Assembly (NCBI GenBank): GCA_007844125.1
Contig: CM017563.1
Span: 1 to 64,000 of the forward strand
DNA length: 64,000 nt
Direction of reading: 5' to 3'
From: Sinonovacula constricta
Taxonomy: Eukaryota > Mollusca > Bivalvia > Cardiida > Solecurtidae
Numbering within the stretch: the stretch's first letter is position 1; each line of letters opens with the position of its first letter. The notes beneath the pieces were generated by a model, which was not told the DNA's origin, searched no databases, and saw only the letters and a program-made list of their open reading frames with translations. Below, piece after piece: positions 25,198-36,493 of this stretch. The translations under genes and the position numbers were made by a program.

Positions 25198-25622
25198 GTT
25201 AGGTTCGAAGTCGACTACTTGATGAAGTAAGGTTCTAAGCCGGCTACTAGATGAAGTTAGGTCCTAAGTCGGCTACTAGATGAAGTTAGATTCGAAGTCG
25301 ACTACTTGATGAAGTTAGGTTCTAAGTCGGATACTTGATGAAGTAAGTTCCTAAGTGGGCTACTTGATGAAGTTAGGTCCTAAGTCGACTACTTAATGAA
25401 GTTAGGTCCTAAGTCGGCTACTTGATGAAGTTAGGTCCTAAGTCGGCTACTTAATGAAGTTAGGTTCTAAGTCGACTACTGGATGAATTTAGGTTCTAAG
25501 TCGACTACAGGATGAATTTAGGTTCTAAGTCGACTACTGGATGAAGTTAGGTTCTAAGTCGTCTACTGGATGAATTTAGGTTCTAAGTCGACTACTGGAT
25601 AAATTTAGGTTCTAAGTCGGTC
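25198..25622. repeat. 29-bp minisatellite, about 14.6 copies
   Basis: Unit GGTTCTAAGTCGACTACTTG + ATGAAGTTA, with variants GGTCC/GGTTC, CGAC/CGGC and ACTTG/ACTGG. Variants are clustered: CGGC forms on the left, CGACTACTGG forms on the right, as expected from local unit spreading. Confidence 0.9.
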
Positions 25623-25749
25623 ATTGTATGAATACAGACATGTAAATGTTAATATTGATATAAAGTGAAGTAATTTGCTGTGATGAAAATCGTGTATGTC
25701 CTTTTTGAGGTTTATGCATAGAATTTTGACAATCAACTTGTGCATAAGC

Positions 25750-25978
25750 AGGGCGCCCGTGATGTAGTTGTGGAGTCGCCGATTTGTAACTCCTCTGACT
25801 GCTTAGCCTCCAGCGAGTGGGTTCGAGTCCCGTTCGGGGCGAAGGACTTAATGTGGGAAGTGTCATGCAGCTGATCTGCGGTGCACCAGTGGTTCTACCA
25901 AGACATTTGTCTGGGGTCTTCCTTCATCAAAACAGCTGAACGTTGCTTTAATGATCGTAATTAGTCGCTGCGATGTAT
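25750..25978 (+). mobile_element. tRNA-derived SINE (family B)
   Basis: Head GGCGCCCGTGATGTAGTTG, box B GGGTTCGAGTCCCGTTC, then AGGACTTAATGTGGGAAG and the body ending near AATGATCGTAATTAGTCGC. The most complete plus-strand copy. Confidence 0.75.
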
Positions 25979-28554
25979 CTAAACGAAGAGAGAGACAGAA
26001 AACGAACGTGTACACGCCAGGCTAATTCCGTTCATTAGATGTTTTGAACTATAGAAAAACCTATAGATAAAATGAGTGTACAGTAATTCTTTAGCCAATA
26101 GCACAATTTTGTTAAATGTAAAGCGGAGAGATAAGAAGGAACTTAGTACAAGTATGAGGCATGACATGCAATAGATATCGTTGGCATACGTGGCGACGGT
26201 TTCTCGACGCCACTTTTTTTATAAAATTATAGAAAAAAAAGATTTAATAAATGAAGTAACAGTGTTTACTATAATGATATGAGACACAATTTCAAAAATT
26301 GGAATCGTTTTTTTTTATGCCATTCAGAAGTATATTGTTGTGTATGGTGTTTAGCATCATGAGTCATTTTACCTATTCATTTTATGTGGATTTTTTTATT
26401 TTCTAATATGGATATAAATTATCATATATCTATCTAATAATTAATATAGCAAGTAATAAATTATATCAACAACAAGCAGTAATCAGACAATCGCTTTTTC
26501 TGTTTTGACATAGAATATGTACTACATGCTACAAATGTTAATTTCTGTCTGGACGCTTGCGGAATTTAAAAATGTGCTAACCCATATAAAATATTATATT
26601 TATTTCATTATCTTAAAATCTCTTTCCACGTGATTTATCGAATTACTACGACAGTTCGCTATGCAATGGAACTGCTGTAGCAGACATTGCTGACTATCTT
26701 ACAAATGTTTAGCAAAGAACGATTAACTAAAAGGGGACTTTGTGTATGTGCTGCTTTTTAATTTTCTAAACTTTTCGCCCTTGCCTAATAAATCAATCGG
26801 AAACAGTAATAATTCTTTCATTATGTATACAATGACAATTAATATTTACCAATGTTATGTTAAGGTATTAGAAGTGTAATAATGACAAACTGAATCCTGA
26901 CAAAAGATACATCACATTATTCAGCATTGTATTCTGGAATAGTTTCCAAATGTTAATAATTTTTCACCTAAGCTAACTTGAATTTTGCGATTTTTATGTG
27001 CTAGGTCGACGTCCTCAAATCTGACCTTTAAATAGTCTCATACATGTCAATATTAGACGAATAAAAAAGAAAGAAAACACAGTAATGTCATTTGTTTTTT
27101 ACATATTTATAAGTGAATATTTTTCTTAATAAAACTACTCCCAAAACATGTGAAAAAGTCTACTTTGTTCTTTCTTTGCTTTAGTTTTGCATTTATTTTT
27201 TTTGACGAATCTTCCTCGCTGACCGCGAATCGTTGTCGCCATTTTGGAGTGAAGAAATTGGCGCGATTTCATTGGATAAAATTGGAAAACTAAAATCGGG
27301 AGATTTTATTCTCGGAAGACCGATTGTTGACATAAATGATTGAACATATAACATCGTAAAACGCTAAATTCCGACATTACACGAATATTCATGAGATTTA
27401 TTACACATCTAATACCTTAAGTACATATGTAATATAAGCCAGATACGCTTTGTTATTATGATTTATATATTGTTCTTTTCTATGTTTATGTAAATATGTG
27501 TAAATAAGCGGACTGCATAACGCTATCCTAAAAACAAAAATTCTTATTACTCGCACAGCGTGATTCAAACTTCGAAGCAATTAAGTCACAATTAAGTCAT
27601 CTGCTTAGCAGATGACTCGACGGTTGAGATTTAAAGATGATTTATTCGACGGTTCAGACTAGATTTTGTATCCTTACAAAACAATATTGACGACTGTTAC
27701 TAGAAATAATCCTGCGAAATGATGTTACATGATGTCCGAAATCTATATGAAAAGTGACGCATTTCACCATTGTCGTCATTACAAACATTTGTGATTCTGT
27801 CTGTCCTCTTGTGTACTGAGAAAGGCGGTTACTCTAATGTTGTCTATTAAGGAAACGACTTCAGTGTGTCCTAAACGATAGGGAGTAGGCAGTAATATTT
27901 TAGAACTTTTAGAAAAATAACACATTGCGTTCTATTAAATTCTAACCATACATATGCTTGTTGGAATGTAAGACATAATAATTGCTTATGATAAGTTACG
28001 GCATAAATGTGGAAATGTATTAAAAGTAATTACTACGATTATTGTAACCTTGGCAAAAGTTCCGACAGTCAATACAAGGTAACTAAAACAAGTATCAGTG
28101 CAAAACAAATTATTTGTAAATACTTAAATTATAGTAAAACACAAGTTATGGGGGACTGAGAACCTTAAACAAATCCAATTAATATGCAACATATTTAGAA
28201 AAATATATTTGCACAGATGAGACCAACGCATTGAAAAGACCAAAAAGAACTAAACGTGTTCATTGTTCATTTAAATTGTTATTAAAATTAAATATATATT
28301 TCAAATAATTGTGTCGATTTAAAAATATCCCTATGTAATAGGTAAGTAGGAACTACGTGACAAAATAAAATATATTTGCTTTAAGCTGGCCACGAACTTA
28401 AATAAGAATTGGTCTTAAAACTTAATTAAACTCGGAAAACATTATTTTTTAATTTTATGCATTATGCTTCAATATCATTTGATTGGTCTATATAATTGCT
28501 GATGGCTCCATTGTCAGCAGGTTTCTCTTATTAAATGGTCACTTATTTACTCGA
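25979..28554. other. Gene-free stretch with a partial MITE and a palindrome
   Basis: Contains the second member of a direct repeat (26690-26830), an odd-centred 23-bp palindrome at 27595-27617, and a degraded MITE fragment at about 27626-27800 (GACTAGATTTTGTATCC ... GTGACGCATTTCACC). No gene seen. Confidence 0.5.
27595..27617. other. Palindrome with 11-bp arms
   Basis: AGTCATCTGCT and AGCAGATGACT are separated by a single T. No associated gene. Confidence 0.6.
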
Positions 28555-28725
28555 TTTTGTTGTTTGTTTGTTTGTTTGTTTGTTTGTTTGTTTGTTTGTT
28601 GGGTTTATCGTCCCATCAACAGTATTCCAGTTTGGAGACGGTGTCCACTTGAAGCAGATATAGTGCTGGCTTCACTGTGTATAGCATGCCGTGAACATCT
28701 GACATGATACCACACCCAGTCACAT
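28555..28725 (-). mobile_element. SINE family A, 5'-truncated, minus strand
   Basis: Read on + it starts with the inverted (TTTG)n tail (28557-28600), then GGGTTTATCGTCCCATCAAC, GAGACGGTGTCCACTTGAAG and CATGCCGTGAACATCTG. It lacks the tRNA-like head seen at 51882-52201. Confidence 0.75.
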
Positions 28726-29132
28726 GGGCCATAAATGTTTTATTTCAAAGATAAATTTGTTTTTATTATTGTTCAAAGTTCATATTTAAATGTTTTCAGT
28801 AATTGAAAAAACTTATCATAATAATGTTTATGTTAATAATCATAATACATGTATGGTAACCCCCTAAAATGTATGACGTGAAAGCTGTCTCTTGATATTT
28901 TTAGTTGTTGTTTTTTTTTCCAGATTTTTTTAAAAGAGTGCTTGAAAGAAAACTTTTAGGCTTGCTTTTGTAATGTCTGTTAGGGGATACATATACCTTG
29001 TATACAGGCACTTATAACTTCCAATATTATACCTCATTTGCATACGACCTTCTATATTTAATATGACGTCATCCAGTCCATAAATCGCATACAGACCGGC
29101 TACCCAGTCCAAAATTCTTATACAGACTGTTT

Positions 29133-29351
29133 ATGACGTCATCCAGTTTGTTTGACTGTTTAAATGCGACTTTCACGACGTGCGAATTTTTCGACAACAC
29201 AAACAGACGGTCTTGTCAAACTGTCAAAATGGCTAAGCGAATCGTCTCTTTATCGAAGACAGATTTAGTGAAATTCAGCGAATGCAAGGATTCAAAAAAC
29301 ACCAAAACCGCGACAAAACACTCAGTGAAGCTCTTCCCGAACATATCTAGC
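29133..29351 (+). pseudogene. Possible Crypton-type/DUF3504 N-terminal fragment
   Basis: An open frame includes MAKRIVSLSKTDLVKFSECK followed by DSKNTKTATKHSVKLF. The pattern of a short helix, then D-x-K-NT-x2-x-T-x2-x-V-x-x-F, recalls the start of DUF3504-type (Crypton-derived) proteins that are abundant in molluscs. The frame ends right after this motif, so no recombinase core is present. The resemblance is from memory of the family and is not proven. Confidence 0.35.
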
Positions 29352-29832
29352 AGATAAACGATTCCTCCTTAGAAACCTACACGAACGAAATTCTTAAAGT
29401 CCGTTTTTTTTGTCTAGTAACATTTACTATTTAATTTGATCAACAAAAATGGAATATTAAAAGAAGAGCATGTTGTTGTTTTTTTGCTGCGTCGCTTAAA
29501 AATAATAAAAAACCCGTCTAGGGTTTGAGATATTTCAGACACTGAACAAATTTATTATTTGAAAGCAAATTATACTAAAAATGAAAGCAACAAAATGGAT
29601 GAAAGGATTAAGATTCGGTATAATATAACAAATGAAACATGGCCCTGAGATCAGACCTCGGAAAGTATGTAGCCCTCAGCTGTTCTTTGGGCCAAATTCC
29701 TTCCTCGGTCTGACCATCCATTCCGTAAACTTGCATATTGCCCACAAGGTCATGTATTATTTGTTAATTATTGCCAATCTCCAACGCAGTGATCTCCCCA
29801 TTTCAGTAAGGAGAATCTCTGCTACCACACAG

Positions 29833-29858
29833 AAATCCTTCCAGATCTGGAAGGATTT
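29833..29858. other. 26-bp perfect palindrome
   Basis: Arms AAATCCTTCCAGA and TCTGGAAGGATTT meet with no spacer around AGATCT. Lies inside a 29630-29880 stretch that is richer in GC than its surroundings and may be a repeat. Confidence 0.7.
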
Positions 29859-30225
29859 GATTTTTTTTACTTTTAATTTTTGTTCAGTAAAATGACAATC
29901 GGAATGAATGTGTATGTTAGAAAAACGATTAATAATGGATGAAAAAAATAACTTCTAACGATAAAGAAAAAAAAAAGAATGTATTTATCACTACAATCGT
30001 AACAACTCGGCCATTTCCGTCCTTTCGCCGAGGGCGAAATTTTGTGTTACACCGGTTCAATGTAAACAACAATGGATACTGTTGAAGAAATTCACATAGT
30101 AATAACGTAGTTTGACTCCTCCATAAAAGCGAAACCCAAACAGATCGAGTGTCTGCAGTCTCTGTTGGCAGGCAAAGACGTCATAGCTAATCTACCTGTT
30201 GGTTACTATCGTCACGTGATTTTGT

Positions 30226-30345
30226 ATGATGGCAGTGGTTTTAAGCCAGCGTAGCGATGTCGTAAACCCTGTGCGGAGTTCGATCCTGCACTGCAGATAA
30301 TTGCCGACAGCTAGTCGGGACATGTCTAACCGGCACAGTCCGACG
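30226..30345 (+). mobile_element. tRNA-like SINE remnant
   Basis: GTATGATGGCAGTGGTTTTA head and a box B-like GGAGTTCGATCCTGC at about 30278, followed by GCCGACAGCTAGTCGGGACA. Abuts the next MITE. Confidence 0.4.
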
Positions 30346-30356
30346 GATAAGATATA

Positions 30357-30686
30357 AAGATGGTATCCGACATTTTGGACTAGATTTCTTATCCTTACAC
30401 AACTAAATAAAATATTTTACCTGAAAAGATATTTTGAAATGCTGTTTATTTATGCCCTACATATATGTGAAAAGTGAAGTATTACACCGTTCGCGTCATA
30501 ATAAACATATATGTATACATGTATATAACATATCTGAGCCAGGTTGCACTGTTAGATTTTTTATACTACGAAAATCACGTGACTATTTACTTTTCAGATC
30601 AAGGTATATCTTTATCTGAGCAACTGCAATTTGCTCTTACGTCTTTAACTCGCTGAAATCCCCAGTCTGCTTGTTTGTAGACTTTG

Positions 30687-30723
<37 letters not shown>

Positions 30724-30902
30724 ATTAAGAGAGATATTTTCACGATTTATACTCCTCTAACAATTGCGGTAGTGCTAACACGCCATCATTTAGAAAAAAA
30801 AAAAGAATTGGTTTATGCATAAACTATGCACACATTCGGCAAAACAGTTGTTAGGTTTAACTAATTTTATTTGATTAAGGAAAACTGTTGGATACCACAT
30901 TT
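30357..30902 (+). mobile_element. MITE of the AAGGTGGTATCC family, with internal poly(A)
   Basis: Ends AAGATGGTATCCGACATTTTGG and TGTTGGATACCACAT, preceded by TA. Family landmarks are present (GAGCCAGGTTGCACTGTTAG, AATCACGTGACTATTTAC). A run of 36 A at about 30687-30722 interrupts the body. Confidence 0.7.
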
Positions 30903-31537
30903 AAGACTAAATTTATCAAACTGGCACACATCTGACACGTGCATTTTCTGTTCACATAAATTCTAAAGACGTTCACCAGTGTGCGAAAACCTACGCATCA
31001 ATGCACAGATTGCAGATTGTCGTCCTGAAAAACATTTGTTTGTGTTTGTTATCAAAATGCATATCGTTGAAAGACTCGTACTAAGGGACCTTCGCGAAGC
31101 ATGTGCCATCTTTCTAACCTGGCAAATCTAGAAAGGCTTATTTGGTTGTTAATTTGTTCGTGTAAGTACACTCAGAGGTTAAAATGTGTAAAAACCCCGC
31201 CTTTATAATACTGTTTCCTTTTGTGGATGAAGATTATTTAAACTCCAACCTTTAGCGAGATTCGATTGAATGGATAGTATAGATAGAGTATTGTTAAATT
31301 ATTGAATAATGTCTTGGTCTGATTCCATATATCCAGGTATTAAAAATTCAAGATCTACGAAGATAATCCATTCTTTGATGGTGAATAACAGCAAAGATTA
31401 CTTATGACAAATAAATTACATACAGATTGTGTTCAGTTACAAATGCTTTTAACAACAACGAATTACGGATTTAAATAAAAATTCATTTGGTCACTACAAT
31501 TTATGTACTTCAAATGCAGTGTTGTCAGATAGGGGGC

Positions 31538-31554
31538 GGGGGGGGGGGGGGGGG
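31538..31554. repeat. G17 homopolymer
   Basis: Run of 17 G preceded by GGGGGC. No feature attached. Confidence 0.9.
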
Positions 31555-31835
31555 CATCCGTCTAGAACAGTCTCGAATAACGCATGCGAAAAAAACATGT
31601 CCTGAGTTTATCTCTGCTGTAACATGAAACGTAGAGTGCAACATTGATAAACAGTGTGTGTCCTTCTAACTGGGTCAATAGTAAATACTTGGCTTTATCA
31701 ATTGTTTATTATTTTAAGATATCATACAAAAATGACCACGGATGTTTGACATCCAAGGTGTCGTAGAGAGCATGCTCTGTAAACAAGAAGATGGCTATCC
31801 TCTACAACCTCTAGTTTTACTGTCGATTTATTACA

Positions 31836-32135
31836 TAAATATTTTTTTGAGAAACTATCTGCTACTTTGTCTTCTTCCTTGTTATCTGCTACATCTGCAA
31901 TTGCAAGCTGCATTGCCTACATCGGCATGCTCTGTTTGTTTTTTATGACCTCAACAAACAGTTTATATGATTAAAAGCTAAAGATTTAATGTTGCAAGCT
32001 ACGCTGTTAAAAAAGACGGAACACTTGGTTCTTTTCTTTGAAAAAGGCATCAAAGAACACCAGCGATATCTGGTTATTGACTGCTATACTATCGTGCCCA
32101 TAAAAAACTGCATTCCATAAGAGGCGCCACTCTTG
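31836..32135 (+). repeat. Partial third copy of the 2.9-kb unit (right end)
   Basis: Shares with 16490-16800 the blocks CTTGTTATCTGC-ACATCTG, CACTTGGTTCTTTTCT and CTGCATTCCATAAGAGGCGCCACTC (A/G and T/C differences). Shows that the duplicated unit at 10.9-16.8 kb is part of a dispersed family. Confidence 0.55.
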
Positions 32136-32511
32136 ACATGTCAGAGCTACCTTGTTTTATAAAATAAACATATGTTATAATAAAGATGATTCAGACCGCT
32201 TCATAGACCTTTTTGCAAAAGTTGTTTTATAATAAAAAAGATAACGTATTTAATGTTGTAACATTGCTTAAGCTTTTTTATCTTCCGTATTATGTATAAT
32301 AAAAATACGAATACAAATTTAAATATAAAATCATAAAAAAACAAGTGAGTTGAAACAACACTGTATCTCTCTGACCATAAACTAAATAGCATTGTTTCAG
32401 ATGAACTAAGTTTAGACAAGGGCTGTTTGGGATTGCCCGTAATACATGTACGCAGAAGTAAAAAAAAGACTTAAATACATAGAGGGTGAAATAACAAGAG
32501 TTCAGTCGCCT

Positions 32512-32800
32512 TTTGGAATGGGATGGGATTTGCCGGCATTTTTACCGATACTGTGCAGCGACATTTCTATCATTATAGCGCAGGGGCATTTTTGAGGTGC
32601 CAGGTACTGAACCCGGCCGGCCCATTATACTGACACAGACGAGTCAGGCGTAATGCTGTCCCCTTAGCCCAGAGCGTTAGGAGGGAAGCCACTAATACCA
32701 AATTTAAATTCTTTGGTTTGACCCGGCCGGTGTTTGAACTCACGGCTTCCCGATCCGCAATCCTCTATAAGCTGGAATCCCTTTTAGTACGGCTCTCCTC
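32512..32800. mobile_element. SINE family C, longer copy
   Basis: Left part matches 9473-9612 (GGGATTTGCCGGCATTTTTA ... CCCGGCCGGCCCATTATACT). The right part, on -, holds GAGTTCAAACACCGGCCGG, a degenerate box B. Orientation is therefore probably minus. Confidence 0.55.
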
Positions 32801-33030
32801 TTGAATGGCATACTATCTATGTTATATCAAATAGCGAGCTGTATCAATATAACACTTTGTACAGTCCCAATGATATAAGAAACAAAGCATCGCAAGGGGC
32901 TTGAATGTCAACAGCTGAAAACGTAAATCAATTTTGATATTTTATCGTTTTTGATATTTTATCGTTTGTTTCTAATTGTGTCGCTATCGGTTGATGACTT
33001 TTTTTCTTTGTCATTATTCACGTTGTGCAC

Positions 33031-33038
33031 TATAAATA
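33031..33038 (+). promoter_or_regulatory. Candidate TATA box of GT11 copy 2
   Basis: TATAAATA about 160 bp before the ATG at 33192. Confidence 0.25.
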
Positions 33039-33191
33039 TCTTTATCACCGCTACCTGTTACACGTAGATTACCTATGATTCTTTATCGCATGAATACATT
33101 TCTGTTAATTATATCACGAAGTTAAATGGGATAAGACCGCCGCCGTTAATCACATTCAGTTTTAATACAGTGACGCAGTGCTAGCGAAAGC

Positions 33192-34195
33192 ATGTCGCAA
33201 GGGAAAGTAAATATATGCCGATCCGTCGCCTTAATTTTAACAATATCTTTGGCAGTGATTTATTTTTTAATCGGTGCCTTGAGGCCGGTAATTTGGACAA
33301 ATTTTACAAACAGGACGGTTGTCATAAAGGACGAAACACCTTTACAGATGACAGTTAACTGTACTGAGAAAGGATACCTCACCATATATTCACAAGGCCG
33401 ACTCGGAAATTGACTTTTTGAATACTTTTCACTCGTAGGTATAGCGTCATCTAACGGCATGGTGCCCTTGCTAGATGAAAACAAAGAAATTGGGAAAACT
33501 TTTTAAAATAAGCAACATAGATTTAATTGATCCGAAACGTGACTATAACTGGAATAAATTTACAGAAACCGCAGCGCTGAAGTACGACACAAATGTTGAG
33601 CATCTCAATAAAACACGGAATTGGCAATTAAAGGGTTATTTTCAAAGTTGGAGATATTTTCTCAATACAAAGTGGTTCGGGCGAGATTTACATACAGTTC
33701 AATTCAACTATCATCTAATGAAAAACGCAGCGGATTATTTTTTGAATGTATCCTGTCCAATGAATGATAACAGTTGTGTTAAAGTAGCAATTCACATACG
33801 ACGAGGAGACACTATATCAGACAAGATAAGAGTTTTGGGTTACCTGGAAGTGCCAACAACATATTATCACAAGGCAATGTACTAGTTTCGGAACAAATTT
33901 AATCCGAAAAAAAGTGATCTTCATCATCGGAAGTGATGATATGGATTGGTGTAGAAAGAACTTCAATGACTCCGATGTTCATCTCAGTAACATGAAATCT
34001 GCTGAGGAAGACATGGTTATGTTGGGGCGATGCGATCACGCAATCATCGGGCAAGGCTCATATGGTCGAATGATTGGACATTTTACAGGCGGTGAGGTCA
34101 TTTATTACAGGGCATGGCCACGTCCCGATACGTTTTTGTCAAGACAGACCAATATCTCTGAAGCCTTTCCAAATACCTGGATTGCAATGGAGTGA
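33192..34195 (+). pseudogene. Alpha-1,2-fucosyltransferase (GT11) pseudogene
   Basis: Paralogue of the gene at 23081-24122 in the same orientation. An N-terminal anchor (about residues 10-28) is followed by YSQGRLGN and then an in-frame TGA at 33411-33413, where copy 1 has CTA. Two +1 breaks follow: one at AAAACTTTTT (33495-33504) and one in A7 (33907-33913). A TAG at 33883-33885 replaces the TAT of copy 1. Between lesions the protein is well kept: GYFQSWRYF, HIRRGD, SDDMDWCRKNF and HAIIGQGSYGRM are all present. I counted 38 of 65 identical residues to copy 1 before the catalytic motif and 57 of 70 in the donor-site region. Two stops plus two frame breaks make a functional product implausible even if the +1 breaks are sequence errors. 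Confidence 0.88.
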
Positions 34196-34256
34196 TTCAC
34201 TTTCCTATACGTATACCCAAATGCCCTCTGTTTCTTCTTTTTTGCTATTCTTCTCC

Positions 34257-34390
34257 TTTCTCTTCTTCTTCTTCTTCTTCTTCTTCTTCTTCTTCTTCTT
34301 CTTTTTCTTCTTCTTCTTCTTCTTTTTCTTCTTCTTCTTCTTCTTCTTCTTCTTCTTCTTCTTCTTCTTCTTCTTCTTCTTCTTCTTCTT

Positions 34391-34421
<31 letters not shown>

Positions 34422-34461
34422 TTCCTCTTCTTCATCTTTATCTTCTGTTTCTTCTTCTTTT
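34257..34461. repeat. (TTC/CTT)n microsatellite, about 190 bp
   Basis: Nearly pure trinucleotide repeat beginning about 60 bp after the GT11 copy 2 stop codon, with TTTTTC interruptions. Translates as poly-S, poly-F or poly-K/E depending on frame; not coding. Confidence 0.95.
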
Positions 34462-34462
34462 C

Positions 34463-34477
34463 GGGGGGGGGGGGGGG
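34463..34477. repeat. G15 homopolymer at SINE 5' end
   Basis: Run of G directly joined to the SINE head CGCCCGAGGTGAAGTGG. Confidence 0.85.
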
Positions 34478-34705
34478 CGCCCGAGGTGAAGTGGTAGAAT
34501 CGCCGACTTTTAACTCCCCTGACCGCTTGGCCTCGCACCGCGTGGGCTCGAGTAACATTCAGGGCGAAGGATTTAATGTGGGAAGGTCTTCCAGCTGACC
34601 TGCGATGCGAGGGTGGTTTTACCTACCGGGTAGTTATTTGTTTAGGATCTTCCTCCACAAAAAATAGCTGGACGTCGCTATAATGATCATAATTGGTCGC
34701 TGTGA
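34478..34705 (+). mobile_element. tRNA-derived SINE (family B)
   Basis: Head CGCCCGAGGTGAAGTGGTAG with box A, degraded box B (GGGCTCGAGTAACATTC), body AGGATTTAATGTGGGAAGG to GATCATAATTGGTCGC. Colinear with 25750-25978. Confidence 0.7.
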
Positions 34706-35060
34706 TGTATGTCAAAAAGAAAACCTTTTTTTTTACTTCTTGTTGAATCTCAAGGAAGTAATATATCTTTTCCGGCCATTATTTGAAGTATGTCATTTTA
34801 CAGCATAAGATGAATGATAATTTATATGCGATGGACTAATATATATTTTCATGTGTGTCTCTTAAACGCAATTTCCAATTGTTCACGATTGTGTAAAGCA
34901 GTATGGACTTACTAGTAGACATGTTCAACGGAACAGAGCAGAATTCATTTGTTTTAGATTTGTTTTCCAACTGAAAAAACATCCAGAAATATGTAAATAG
35001 GCCACAGCTGTGCATTTATGTTATGGACATATTTTTTCTCTCGATAACATTGTTAGCTTA

Positions 35061-35509
35061 AAGTTGGTATCAGATTGTTTGGACCATTTTACAAATTATA
35101 CTTATCTGTAATGATCTCGTAAAATGCTGTTAATTAGTGCCTTAGATCCATGTGATCGTAAGGCATAGCATCCCACTTGTCATTACAAATATGTATTTCC
35201 TAGCCGAGCCACGCTGCAGACTTAGCTATTTTTAATCTAAGAAAATCACTTGGCCACTTACCTTTGAGATCACACTACATGATCATCCAGGAAATCAGCT
35301 CTGACGTCGATATCTATTTTTAGCTGTAATTCCCACCATGTTTATTTATAGATTGGAAATGACGGACTTTTAGTGCGATATATTTCATGATTTGTACTGT
35401 CTAACAATTGGAGTAATTTTATAACAGCCTTAAATTAAACTATAGCATAGAACAGGGGTAATATATTGTTACATGTATTAGATAAAGACAAACTGCCGGA
35501 CACCACCTT
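35061..35509 (+). mobile_element. MITE of the AAGGTGGTATCC family
   Basis: Ends AAGTTGGTATCAGATTGTTTGG and CTGCCGGACACCACCTT, flanked on both sides by TA. Body landmarks GAGCCACGCTGCAGACTTAG and TTATTTATAGATT are present. Confidence 0.8.
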
Positions 35510-35751
35510 TAACAAAAACAACCACATAAGTCAATGTTCATTTGTTCTTTGAATAGAAAATTAGACGTTTTATAAACTGATGGTCTTAAACAATATCCCA
35601 TTAAGAAATCTTTCATGATTGTTCTGTTTTCTAATTGTATTATATGCAAGACAAATACAAATAAAGTGAAACTCGTCGTAATTATCTTGTTTATCACAAA
35701 AGAGACAAAATTAAAGGATAACAGGATATTTGCAAAATGAACTGTCTGTTC

Positions 35752-36493
35752 TCTTGTTGGGACGATAAACCCAGAAAACATAAACTGTCCTGTTGTTGGG
35801 ACGATAAACCCAATAATCATAAACTGTACTATTGGTGGGACGAAAAAGGCAATAGACGTAAACGTTACTGTTGGTGGGGCGATTAACCCAAATAAACATA
35901 AACTGTACTGTTGGTGGGACGATAAACCCAATAAACATAAACTGTACTGTTGGTGGGACGATAAACCCAATAAACATAAACTGTACTGTTGGTGGGACGA
36001 AAAGGGTAATAGACATAAACGTTACTGTTGGTGGGACGATAAATCCAATAAACATAAACTGTACTATTGGTGGGACGAAAAAGGCAATAGACATAAACGT
36101 TACTGTTGGTGGGATGATAAACCCAATACACATAAACGTTACTGTTGGTGGGACGATAAACCCAATAAACATAAACTGTACTGTTGGTGAGACGATACAC
36201 CCAATAAACATAAAATGTACTGTTGGTGGGATGATAAGCCCAATAAACATAAACGTTACTGTTGGTGGGACGATAAACCTAATAAACATAAACTGTACTG
36301 TTGGTGGGACGATAAACCTAACAGACATAAACTGTACTGTTGGTGGGACGATAAACCTAATAAACATAAACTGTACTATTGATGGGACGATAAACCCAAT
36401 AAACATAAACTGTACTGTTGGTGGGACGATAAACCTAATAAACATAAACTGTACTGTTGGTGGGACGATAAACCCAATAAACAGAAACTGTCT
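35752..36493. repeat. 39-bp minisatellite, about 19 copies
   Basis: Unit TACTGTTGGTGGGACGATAA + ACCCAATAAACATAAACTG, with AAACGTTACTG and GACGAAAAAGG variants. The unit closely resembles the 3' end of SINE family A (ACTGTTGGTGGGACGATAAA then (AAC/CAAA) tail at 52160-52200). Because 39 is divisible by 3, long frames stay open on both strands (up to 275 residues, 13-residue repeat); these are by-products. Confidence 0.92.

Noticed and set aside
34074..34598. Poly-F, poly-S and poly-K frames over 100 residues
   Set aside because: Translations of the (CTT)n microsatellite following the GT11 pseudogene.
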